From the NCBI GenBank assembly GCA_028564675.1, contig JAOVVO010000034.1:62001-126000 (forward strand): DNA of 64,000 nucleotides, read 5' to 3'. Each line of letters begins with the position of its first letter. Position 1 is the stretch's first letter. The notes beneath the pieces were generated by a model. It had not been told where the DNA came from and did no database searches. It saw only the letters and a program-made list of their open reading frames with translations. Of this stretch, positions 10,310 to 22,100 are shown piece by piece. This DNA is from Onchocerca lupi. Its lineage: Eukaryota > Nematoda > Chromadorea > Rhabditida > Onchocercidae. The position numbers and the translations under genes were made by a program.

Positions 10310-12962
10310 TCATTCAATAAACTGTCTTTTTGAAGGCATTCTTGTTTTATATTTCAAAATTCGCGTCACAGAACCTCGTTTCCGATAACTTGCTAGCATT
10401 ACATTTGTCGGTGCCAGGAAATCGGCAATCTCCGAGCGATTCAAACGTTGAAATAGCTCTCCGTCCTCTCCTTCCGAATGTTCATTATATCTGAGTCTTG
10501 AAAAATTAGAGACTTTGTGTTCAAAATCTTATAAATTTCCGCTTCTGCCAAATTTAAACATTCAATTTAGTGATCTTCCGTGCTGCTGATTTCTTATTGG
10601 CGAAAACAAGCATATATCAGAAAGAAAAAATTCGAAATATTTTCTATGAATGTGAGTCACAAGTAAAACAGAATAAAAGAATCTTCCAAATATTATAATG
10701 TGATGAATTCAACAATTTACTGACAGTATTATTACCGGAAATCAATGAAATATTGGTCGACAATAAGGTTCATTGCTGAGTCGAGAAGATTAGCAAATTG
10801 TTGCTCGTAAGCGATATCTAGTATTTTAACGGCGTCATCCAAACTGATGCTTTTCCAATTCTGTCAGACTAATATGTTCACTTCTTTTGAATTTTGAAAT
10901 AACTGACAAAGATGTGGATGTCAAGCTCCCTCCCTTTTCGAAAATTCCTCTACATGTTCAAATTTAAAATTAAAAATGACTTGTAAGAGAGTTTCATTGA
11001 GTTTGATGGATATATGGTTAATAATCTCAGTCTGTTTTAAAGGTCTAATCCTGCGGACGCATTGCAGAAATTTTCGAACTTTGTCAATTAGCCGTACTTC
11101 CATATTGTAGATGCCTTTAAATGCAAAATCCAGAACCTAGAAAACTCTAAAAAATTAGAATAGATATTTTGACATCTTAATCTAATCATTTTGTTATTAT
11201 TTGAAATTTGTCTTCGCAAAATTTATTTATTGTAAATTTTGGTGCCTTATGAATAATGGAAGCATTTGTAATCATTCGACCGATAGTTAGCTGCATTTTG
11301 AAATCTGTTATCATTCATCTCGATTTCCGACACATCATACATTTGAAAGACTTGATGGAAACCTTTTCGACAATTTCTCGATTAAAATTAAGGACAGCAG
11401 AGGATGTAGAGGGGTTTGTTGTGATCAACTCGTGGAAATAATTTGTTGATAAGTAGAGCAGATATTTTGATGTCTTGATCTCACCATCATTAGCCATAAT
11501 TTTGAAATCTCTGAAAAAATCATACGTTTGTCTTCTTTTCTTTCTAGTCTCGAAATACACATTGGTAAAAACTGAGAAGTCTAAAAAAGCTGACAAGATG
11601 ACATAAGAAATATAAATATGAAGCGAGAGTAAGCTGGCAGAAATCAAGTTTTAATAGAAAAGTAGATAGTTCTACTGGTAGTCATTTCGTTTAAAATAGA
11701 AAAAAATAAACATAAGAATCCTGAAGGAAAATAGTGAAATAAAACAAAAAGAATAGTGAATAAGAAATAAGATCTGGAAGAATGATCCAGACAATATAAC
11801 AGTTCAGCAATGCCTATTTTTTTTTTTTTATTAAAAGTATGCACGAAATACTGAATGAATAATGTCCTCTAGAAATTTGAATAAAGCTGAGGGTGCACCT
11901 AAATTCTGAAATGATGCACCCATGAAATTAGAGGTCTTGAAATCCAGTATCGACAGTCTTTGAAATTAAGCAAAAACCTTTGAGCATCCAAAATTTGTGC
12001 CAATGCGATTGATCGAGAATCATTTTCAGGGATATGAGTTAACGGAGTCCTTTCGCGACGCCGTAGCATTCCGAAAAAATCGTTAACTTTGAAAATAATT
12101 CTTACAGTAAGAACTATTTCACCACCATCGAATGCTTGCGAATGGATGGTTCTGAAAATTGTCCGAAAGAATTCACTGTCTTCTGGAACAACAAATAAGC
12201 CACTGAATGGTTTTTCCTGCATTTCCAATTCACTGACTGAAAAGAATTGATTTCGAGATATCACCCATCGGCCATATTCCTTGGATTCTATTTAATCTCC
12301 AACAATAAACTCCAAAAAAGCCACTACAATCTAAAATTGTGCCGACATTGTGGTCGTTCAACAATTACTTTATAATTTAAAAAAAAAAAAAAAAAAAGTG
12401 CGAATTCTCCAACTACAGGAGTAACCAACCTACTTTGATCATATTTCCTGGAAACAGCATAATATTTAAGGAAAATAAAGCCTGGCGGATAAGTTTCGTC
12501 AATTCGCATACGTCGCTGTGCAAGTCGGATTTGTGGTGCTCGACGATCGCATGATATATCAAAAAACCTGGGAAGCGATATGGAAACAAAGAGAAAAGTC
12601 ACCCCATCCATTACTATTTCTTAGTTTTCTATATTCAATTGTCATTATTAAATAAAATTTAAAAAAAAATCTTCCATTCTATTTTACTGAAGGAGATGAA
12701 GAAAAGAATATGTTTGGGAAAATTCAAGAAGACCTGCATTAATGCATAGATTTTCAATATCGATTCGTTTGTTGAAACTGGACATTACTTTCAGTTAATA
12801 TAAAACTGACCAGTCAATGGAACGGCTCCCATAAGTAGAAGAAAATGCAGCCGAGTGGATTCGACTGTCCATATAAGCAATAGTGAATGCAGAACGGTGG
12901 ATGAAAATAAGCTCATCAAGTTTACCCCCATCATTCTTTGAGAAACATTCCATTCCTGCCAT
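10310..12962 (-). CDS. BTB/POZ-domain protein with a divergent N-terminal domain
   Basis: Seven exons: 12962-12811, 12567-12434, 12287-11978, 11510-11363, 11136-10954, 10860-10736, 10496-10310; 412 aa; every junction keeps phase. Residues about 199-275 form a BTB fold: DFKIMANDGEIKTSKYLL, then a run ending VLDFAFKGIY, the usual BTB hydrophobic pattern. A helical part follows with DDAVKILDIAYEQQF, like the region after BTB in CUL3 adaptors. The first ~195 residues look beta-rich (FFDISC, GRWVISRNQF, EIVLTVRIIFKV) and may be a diverged MATH-like domain; this is inference. Nematodes have many MATH-BTB proteins that bring substrates to CUL3 ubiquitin ligase. The tail is basic. The start Met (MAGMECF) sits just after an AG, so an upstream exon cannot be excluded. 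Confidence 0.8.
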
Positions 12963-13462
12963 CCTACGAAAACACCGACCCAACAATGATATTCATACAG
13001 AAAACTTCTATTTATTTATTATTCGAAAAATTTCAATCTTTTTACTTCAAAATTTTTTTTTGGAAACCCAAATAGATGCTGTAATCCGTTTAACTCATAG
13101 CACAATACTTTCCCGAGCTATTTTGATTTTTCTTCAAAATATTTCAGAATTCAGTTTATAAAAAGGCTATTTCAAAGAATACTTATGATGTAGATTACAA
13201 ACTACAATAGTAGTCTTATTTTCAGTTACCAACAGAATCTATTAAGACAATTTTTTGTACAGAAGGGGAAAAAAATTTACTTGTTAGTAAAGATTACTGT
13301 TCATTGGGAACGTAATTCACCACAAAAATTTAACGATTACTGCAGAGATGCATGAATAATCTGTATCCTTACATTTTTATTTACAACACTTTGACCCAAT
13401 ATAACGCATAAATTCAGCACAAATTTATTATTACCAATATATAATAACCATTTTTACAATAT
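12963..13462. other. intergenic between BTB gene and ketosamine-3-kinase
   Basis: This 500-bp stretch lies upstream of the BTB gene and downstream of the kinase gene, both leftward. It should hold the BTB promoter and the kinase 3' UTR. Nothing else is recognisable. Confidence 0.5.
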
Positions 13463-16402
13463 TCAAGATAAAGAATGCATAATAGAAAGTGTGCCGTTCT
13501 TGTATCCATTACCGAAATGATTCCTAAAATATTTGAAGATATTTGAATAAAAGTTGATTATGATAAAAATGAATCCTATCCAGCAAATAAAAATATAAAT
13601 TAAAGTATATGTTTAAACTTATTTTCTTATAACTTCACTATTAAAAGAATCTAAACGTATGCAGTATCAAGCGAAGTTCTAGCAATGAACCTTGAATTCA
13701 AATTCCTCATATCCTGGCATTTTACTCAAATTATTTAACATAAATGAAAACAAAAAGATACTCAATAAAATGATAATTACGCCATTTTAATTGATTTTCG
13801 ACCGACGGAAACATGGCAGTGATGCGAAATAAAAATAAAATAAACATAAAATAAGGATAAAATGAAAAAGACTGAAATATACGCAAACTGACCAATGATT
13901 TAGATGGTGGAATAGTTCATACAGTTGAACACGTTTCTCAATTCCTTTCGCTTCAGGAATGATTTCGTGATAAGCGGAATAAACACTGCTACCAAAGCCT
14001 CCGAACATTTTCATTATACCAAGTTCATATTCACTGTGCGCATAAAATGCAGCAGGATCGAAAATCACTAAAAATATTAGCAATAATATACCTTGCATTT
14101 ATGATATGGTATTTATGGTATACCAGCGTAGCATACTGATAAAGCATGTAGTTGCAATATCTTTCACTGGTATGTCGGCTGCTGAAAGTATCGAGAATTT
14201 TATTAGGATTAATTGGTTCAGGAGAAGCGAGTGTTAAACAATAATGTTTGTCAAAAGGCAATAAATGTAAAAATATTTTTATAAAGATTATGGGAAAACT
14301 ATTTTAATGTTACTAACAACGAAAACTGCTGGTATATTTAGCAATGAGAAATTAATACATCGACATAATATTATCAGTAATCAAGTTTACTGATGACGTT
14401 CAACACTTTTAAATAATAAAATCTCAGCTAGAATTGTTCACCTGGGCCATCAGAGCAATAAGAATAGTTTCCAGACCATAAATCTCCATGAACGATAGCT
14501 GGAACAATGTTCCCAATATCCTTAAAGATTGTCGGGATTTTCCGCTCCAGTTGAGGCCATGATGAAAGCAAATCTCTATCGTTATGTTTCTGTAACAAAG
14601 AGAGTTAGAAATGACAAGAAATGATGAGAACTTTCAATTCAAGTAAAATTTTCAGAACATTTTTCTCATCACTTTTTATTCATGATAATATATGCTTAAA
14701 TTATAAAAATAACGGCACATCTTTCAGATTAATTCTCCACAAACATACTTCCAACAACATGTCAATTTGATATTTCAATCGATTCCGCACGAAGAATTCC
14801 TGAAAAGACTTGTGAAATTCACGGAATCTTTTATGTAATTTCTGTCTATCGATTGTTCAAACTTTATAAAAAAGTTAAAAAACAAGTCAGAAAAATATTT
14901 CGTTATTTATAGTTTGGGCCAATTTCTAGTCGCTCTTATGATTATATCGTTATTAGTATTAAAACATCTAAAGATGCATTTAAGTACAGTGAAACGTGAC
15001 GCAAAGTTAAACATAGCAAACTATTACGTATTGTAAAATATTGATTGGTGGTTATCAGTGTTGCATGAAATAAGATTAAAGCAATATTTTACCATCCAAT
15101 CATCACACCATTCATTATTTTGAGGCAAATAACCACAACAAGTGGGTACGTGAAATCCGAACTGTGTAATCGGTTCAGCAGCTTTTTCCAAACCGCCAAC
15201 AAAACTACTTGCACGCTCTTTCTCTTTCAGTAAATGTGCATTGTGCATATGCATTCTGTAAATCAAAGGATGATTCTGGCAGTTAATTACATAATAAGAA
15301 AAAGAAAAATAAGCAAAGAGAAAAGTCTAAAGATGAGTCTAAATTCTTTAATCTCCGGAACTTTGGCTGATAAATAATACCTTAACTCGCTTTTTAATTT
15401 TGGCTGATAGATAACATGTAGCGATAGTTCTCAGATTAATCTATTCATTATATTTTCGGAAAAATTATAATTAATCTACAACATGTCAACTAACACTAAT
15501 GAATGTATAGCACAGAAACAAAAAAAAATAAAAAGATTGCCCACCGTGCCAAATCTCGACCAAGTTTTGACGGCTTTGCGGGACCATGTAAGTCAATGTA
15601 TTCCGTAATCAAACAGTGCCGGTTGTTATCGGATATACTCTTAAAAATTTTTGATATATATTGATTATAAGCCTTCTTGATTTGAAAGCACAATTTAAAT
15701 AAACATTCTACGGAAGTATTTATTTAAATTCTATGAAAATGATAATTAGTTCGAAATTTTTAATGTCATTTATTTTCAATAATTTCTGAACAGATTTTGA
15801 AGACCTTGATTGGTTTTGGTACACGTATTGTTTCTGTACGATACAGAGCTTCTAGGCTTGCGAATTCTCCATCGAACATGCGCTTAGCCTTTAATAGAGT
15901 ATTATAATATGATTGCTATGGATGCGTGAAACGCATGAGTTAGAAACAAAGGAATGCACTTCATGAATGATTTACGGATCTGTTAGTAATAAAAATATTG
16001 GAAGTTAATCAAATATTACTTTTTACAAACTGTTTAGCAGAGTTAAAGTGAAAAACAATTTGAGGAAAATAAAAGATCAAAAGCGATAACGAATCAAAGA
16101 AGCAAAGAAAGGAAAATAAAACAAGCTTCGATTTAGTTCTCGAAATTTGCCCAACTCAAAATAGTGTTATTTTCTAAATAAAATAATGTCTAGCAATTTT
16201 AAAATATTTGCATATTTTTTTAAAATTCTATGAATCAATTAAAGAACTGAAAATAATTCACATTTTCACGTTCACTAAATTTGATGAACAGATCACCCAA
16301 ATCAGAATGATAACCACCTCCTTTACTTATACATCCACCAGTTGCACCACCGAATGATTCCAGAGTTTTCAATCCCAGTTGTTTTCGTATCTCTGTTTCC
16401 AT
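13463..16402 (-). CDS. FN3KRP: ketosamine-3-kinase (fructosamine-3-kinase-related protein)
   Basis: Eight exons: 16402-16262, 15888-15805, 15639-15545, 15255-15093, 14799-14749, 14589-14442, 14067-13893, 13523-13463; 305 aa, close to the 309 of human FN3KRP. The enzyme phosphorylates ketosamines on glycated proteins so that the adduct falls off. Visible motifs: the glycine-rich GGATGGCISKGG near the N-terminus, TCCGYLPQNNEW in the middle, the catalytic loop VHGDLWSGN (Asp at about 214), the metal-binding FDPAAFYAHSEYELG (Asp at about 231), and the C-terminal LNHWNHFGNGY. The Met chosen is only 10 nt after a strong TTTATGCAG acceptor, which suits an SL trans-splice site or the last intron of a spliced 5' UTR. 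The exon 2/3 junction (donor GTCTTC) is the weakest join. Confidence 0.92.
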
Positions 16403-16840
16403 TTGAATTTTGCTGCATAAACAACAATTATGTATGAAATTTTTAAAAGCTTGAAGGGCGTGCAAGGAGATGAAATTTCGCAAAATATAACATGATATAG
16501 AATTAAGTGATTGTCAGTATCATTCAACCTCTACGAAAACGATAATCGCCAATGATCCAGAAAAAAAATTGGTGAAAGAATGATAAATGAAGCTATTATT
16601 AGTACGAAAACAATGCTGGCTCAACGCAAAGAATTTCCGAAAATTTTATCATGCAGTGATTTTAAATTTAAGAATTTAAACAATAAATTTATATACATAC
16701 TTTAAATAAGAAACCAACGAAAATTATTCTCAATGGCAAAGAATAACCCAAATATTTGAAATTTTAAAGAGCGCGAAGTGTCATCTTTTAATGCTTTTGA
16801 GTATACGTTGACAGTATTCAATGCTTTTGAGTATACTCAC

Positions 16841-16896
16841 CGTATTGTGTACAGTCTTGGAGCAAGAAAGAAATGTGAATACTTCTAGGACATGAG
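16841..16896 (-). other. probable 5' UTR exon of the ketosamine-3-kinase gene
   Basis: A 56-nt minus-strand block has a good acceptor (ATTTCAG) and a strong donor (GTGAGT). In the frame that would join the kinase ATG it contains a stop and no Met, so it can only be untranslated sequence there. Its position 440 bp upstream of the acceptor before the kinase start fits a spliced leader exon. Confidence 0.4.
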
Positions 16897-18483
16897 CTGA
16901 AATGAATACAAAAGAGGATTAGAATAAGACAGCAATAAAATTTCCTACTAATAGAAAACGCGAGAAAGGATGAAATTATGAGGAAGAATGGATGGATTAG
17001 GAATGATCATTTAATAGGCAAAACGAGCTTACGAAATAAAGCAATTTATGGGAAAGGAAAATTTTCACTTTTCATTATAATTATTAGAAAATAAAACTCT
17101 AATTTACCTCTACTTAGCTGCTCCATTGTAATTAAATGTTAATGTCAACTTAAAGTTGACAGCAGAAAAGTATTTCAAAATGCTTCAAATGCTTGTATGA
17201 AACTTCTTCGAAATGCCCTGAAACGAATCTCTGCTTCTCAAACTGGCAAATTTATATCAACCCAAAATATAACATCAATACTGGACTTAAAGGAATAAGC
17301 ACCTTGTATTTGCTTTAATGCATATATAAAAATCTCTAAAAAGCTATTCCTCGTATTGATTTCTACTGAACACACTACAATAATTTCATCTAATAAAACA
17401 TAAGAGACGAACGGAATAATTAGCTGAAACTTATTTGCAATTCGCATATTAGCTTAAGAAAAATTTCACCCTTGCAAGATGAAGAACTGAATGTCATTAA
17501 AGATTCAGAATTCATCATTACGCATCACAGCATATCGATCATGAGGTGATGGGACTGAGAATCAAAAAAACACAAATTAATGTAAATTATCCTTTCAGGT
17601 TACCATATAACTTAGTTTAAAATCAATGGTAAAGATATCTTTAGTATACCCAAAAACCGAAGATTTCTCAATATTCTTCGATGTCGATCGTAATTTAATT
17701 TTACTCTGTAATGCTTCAGGGAATTGAATTTTATTGTTAGATTAGAGTATAGGGTGGAGATTTGTGTCTCGACGCACAAAATGAATGAAGTAAAATGACT
17801 GTATTGATTACCATACCCTATTAAATTTTTTTTGGAATTGTTTTCTTTCTGCCGAAAAAGCAGGATTAAGATGACAGATTTAAGAACAGCACGGCGAACC
17901 ATTACCGAAAGCGATAAATACTAAATGTTAAATTAATCGCCTACAATTCGGAATCTGATAATCGCTGATAAATAAAAAATCTGAATATCAATCATTACTC
18001 ATCATCTCAGCTTAATCCATCTTCAAGGTTTCTAGTGCTTAATATTAGTGAAACAGAAAGAGGAGAATTGGATTGAACTGAATAATCACTTAAGTGTTTT
18101 CTTGAGGGGTCAACTCGCCACAGACATATTTAGATTCACGAGTTCCGAAGCAATGAACCATACTTTCATACTTTAAAGAATCAAAATTCAAAAATGCATT
18201 AAGCAAATAAATTTAATCGAACTCTTCGATAAATTATGATATAATGGAGCAAACAGCTTGTCATTCACTAATGTAATCTTGAAGTTACACAGGCAATAAT
18301 ATTGTTAAGATGTGCACATTTGCAGGGATTTCACAACAAGCAAAACATAAATGTCATGAAACTCATGAACTGTCCGATGAGATCGATCATAAAGGAATGA
18401 GACTGCTCCGTACCTGAGACATTTCATTAAATTCAAATAAAATTCCGAAATAACAAGCGATCCAGGAACGTGCATCCCTCTAA

Positions 18484-18600
18484 CTTACTTTGCCCCAGAA
18501 AGGTCACGCTCAAGCTTTTTCCCAAACGTCTCAACCTCTCGCACACTCCTTTCCACTTCTCTGCTTCTCTTCCCTTCTCCGTGTGTTGTCTGGACAAAGG
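18484..18600 (-). other. purine-rich exon-like block with GTAAGT donor
   Basis: On the minus strand a GC-richer, purine-rich block runs from a TTTGTCCAG acceptor-like site (or from an ATG at about 18606-18604) to a consensus donor GTAAGT. Two frames are open, one reading REVERSVREVETFGKKLERD before the donor, the other starting MIPLSRQHTEKG. No downstream coding exon of matching phase was found, so it may be a first noncoding exon of the kinase gene, a lone coding exon, or a promoter element. Confidence 0.3.
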
Positions 18601-19165
18601 GATCATTTTATGTACATAAATTAGTTAATAAATGAAAGCAGAAAATCGGATCTTGTTGAGTCCATGAAGTATTTCGCGGTTCCTTTGGTTGAAGATGCTA
18701 GTTTCAAAAATGTTCACCAATGCTTTCCTTCTCTGGTCATCGTTTTAAGTTTTTCTCAAGCAATCAATTTGTGCAGATTTATAAAACACTTGCAGTGGAA
18801 GTTTTTATCTGTGCAGTGCTCTCACCGGTGTTAATTTTACCTTTTTCTCTAATTTATGATATCGAATTATGCTTGAGAAGAAGAGTGCATTGCATCAAAA
18901 CATGCACAGATTATATGAAAAATTGAAACAGATTGAAAGAAACCTACAACATTGGAACAAGTATAGGTTAAAGTTGACATGAGAAAAATAACTCAAAATT
19001 TTCTTCGATAGGAGGAAAGGAAAGGAAATTCACTGTGTCTAAACATGTTATTACAGCCCCAATGCCATATTCATTCTTTAACACTTTTCACTTTTCATTA
19101 AATTTAATGTTTCATTTTATTAATGAGTCGTTTTAGCTGTTCAGCCATTCGTGGTGCAGAATGTG

Positions 19166-22100
19166 ATGCACGAAGAACGCAGACAGACTGCAATGTTTTC
19201 CGCGTTCTACTTATTGCTGGGAACGGTATTATTCCTTACATCATTCGGCATTTCCGGCTTGTGCATATTTCTGTCGCTTTTGCTTGGCCTTATCTTCGGG
19301 TATTGACTTCTTTCTTGCTTCTTCATTATCCAGAAGTTTACAGAAAATTTAGTTATATAAATGATCTTTCGACTCTATTACCTGTATATGTCGAATATAG
19401 TTGAAAAAAGAAAAGAAAAAAAAAAAGTTGTAGTTGAAGTCTGATTTGTTTCAGATTGTTTGTAACAATATTCAATTGTGGCCATGAAATATCGAATAAA
19501 GATTTGTATGAATTAGATGAGATTACCAGGAAATTCTGTTTCTTAACTGGACAGCAAGGATATTTGGCAAATCATGGGCGATTCTCCAAGAATACTTGCT
19601 GTGAACAGGAGCAGCCTATGACGAATTCGGCCACTATTGATGCTATAATTGAACAAGTAAGAAACTACCAAAAAATTCACGTATACATTCAGCATGCAAT
19701 TCATCTTTTTTTTTTTTCTTTTAAAATATAATGCCAAATATAATGTCATATAATGCAATTGAAATATAATGTCATATAATGCCAAAAACTTTTCCAATAA
19801 AGAAAAATAAATGAATTCTAATAAAATTTATTAAAGAATTGATTCTTCATTTTTCCAAGATGCTGTCCTATGTAATACGAGATTTCGTTGATTCATGGTA
19901 TAGCGGGTTAACATCGGATCATCATTTTAAAGAAAGTCTAAAACGAAGTGCCAGGCGAACTATCGCCGTTTTTTTTCAGTGGTATATATATAAATATATA
20001 ATTTTTTTTTTTACTGTTATCCATATGCTTTGTGAAATGAATTGATATTGCTAGACAATGACTATATTTGCTTGGAAACTAGTAATGACATGTGAGTGGT
20101 TTTGTTCATATGAGTATTGTAAAAATTGTAAGATAGGAAATGAAGAAGTATTTTCAAATGTTATGCGATTTTATATCTTTTCATTCTTCATTTCAGTGTT
20201 CAAAAAGTAGATTTTGTGCCTCTCTTAACTCAACACATTGTCGATGATGTTGCTTCACATTTTCGCTTATTTCGGAGAGCCAAAGTGAGCTTCAATGCTA
20301 TTGAAATTTATGCTAAATTTAAATGGTTTATTGTTTGATAGCCATGCCCTAGATATAATGAGAACAAATGAAAAGAAGCTCAAGCAAGAACCATAAATAA
20401 TCAAATTAAATCAGTTAATTGCTATAAGTGATTTCCGAAAGAAATCTCTGTTGCTCATTAATACAATGCGAACATTAACATATTTCTGCCTTTTTATATT
20501 TCTTCAAAGTTTATTGATCAAAAAGTAAAATAACCTCATAAATGTAAAAAGGACCAGATTGATAAATTAGAGAGACCATAATTAGTGCAGATATATACTT
20601 TCTTTTGCTTTTTTCTAGGAACGTGCACAACTTTATTATGGTAAAAATTACACAACGGATGAGTTAGAAACGATGTTTTTTGATTTAGAATTAGAAATGG
20701 AGAAATGTTATTGCAGAGATCTTGTTTCTACTTGTTCACACTATGAAAATGGTATGTGCTTATTACATTTCCCACTCTTTAATCAAGGATTGGTTCTAAA
20801 ATCAGAGGGAGAGTAGTGTTCTCTTTCTTTTTGAGGTTAAGTCTACTTTGCAGCATATCATCATGACATTGCCGATGTCCTATTATATCTTTTGACACCT
20901 GCTGAAGATTTCCGTTCTCGACCGTTTCGTTTTCTTCTCCGAGAAGTATATGTTAAACGTATGATGCTACCCCTCTTCGATATGCTTAGTGATCCTGATT
21001 TCATTAATCATAGCATAATTTGGTTGGTAAGCTGTTTTATTTTTCTTGAAAATCAAATATTTTTCTTCCTTGCTTATAATCAAATGATTTAGAAAAGATC
21101 TCTCATTCATTGCAGCTTAGTGAAACAAATTTGAAACCAGAAGATTTTATCTCAACACTTGAAACTATTGACAGTGTGAAGGTATTGGATGCAATACTGG
21201 ATTCACTTTGTAAAGAAGCAGCACATTTACGAACCAAAGATTCTGGTGGTGAACAAGGTCTCTACTCTTCTTTCTACACTTAATTTCAGGATATTGATTC
21301 GAGATGGTATGATCAGTAAGAAAAAAAATTAGTTAAGTTTTAGTGTATTTTTTGTTAGATTTATATTGCTAATAATTGACTATTCTTATACATACAGTTA
21401 TGTGCAAAAAATTTGTTCCATTTGGCGAAGCAGTCCTTCAGGTTTTTTGGTTAAGCAGCAACTAACCAGTATTGATTATGCAATAAATATTATAAAGCGA
21501 CGAATAGATACTCTAGCAGCCGCTGAAGTTGAAAATGATTTGCAAGAGGTTTTTTTTTTTATATTTTTACATTGAGAAATATTTTTACTTTCAAAGATTT
21601 CATTTGAATTGACATATTGAACTTTAACTGTGAAGTAATGCATAATAATCGCGCAGTTATATGCTAATTTTTCTTTTCTTCGTATTTTTAAAGTTCAGTT
21701 CGACATTTATAAGTATTAATGATATTAAAAGATGATCGAACTGAATTATAGGCAGCTAAAAAACTACCGGTAGGTAATTCATCTGTTGTACAGTTGCCAA
21801 TTCATGTTGTATTGTCGAATAACACAGCAGTTACGTATTTCGCTGATTTCCTTGCATCTGTTGGTGGACAGACTTTAATTGATTGCTATTTGGCTGTTGA
21901 GGTAAATTATTTGTACAAGATTAAATGTAGAAGATGATGAATCTACAGTCATTCAATTTTTTTTCTCAAAGAAAGTAGCACGCAGTTTGAAAAAAATTTT
22001 GCTGTTAATTTGTTAGAATTTTTTCAGGGTTTTAAAATATCCGTGGAGCATCAATTACGAAGACTTGCTCTGGGCGAAACTCTTGAAAATGATGCTTATG

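Larger units (their letters stand above)
16403..19165. other. 2.8-kb intergenic region with probable 5' UTR exons
   Basis: Between the divergent kinase and sorting-nexin genes. It holds a likely noncoding minus-strand exon at 16841-16896 and a purine-rich minus-strand block near 18484-18600, both listed. A 17-bp direct repeat (AATGCTTTTGAGTATAC, at about 16790 and 16820) overlaps the donor of the first of these. The rest is AT-rich sequence with no recognisable gene. Confidence 0.5.

Noticed and set aside
11256..11441. Plus-strand frame antisense to the BTB exon
   Set aside because: It is the complement of a well-supported BTB coding exon and has no motif of its own.
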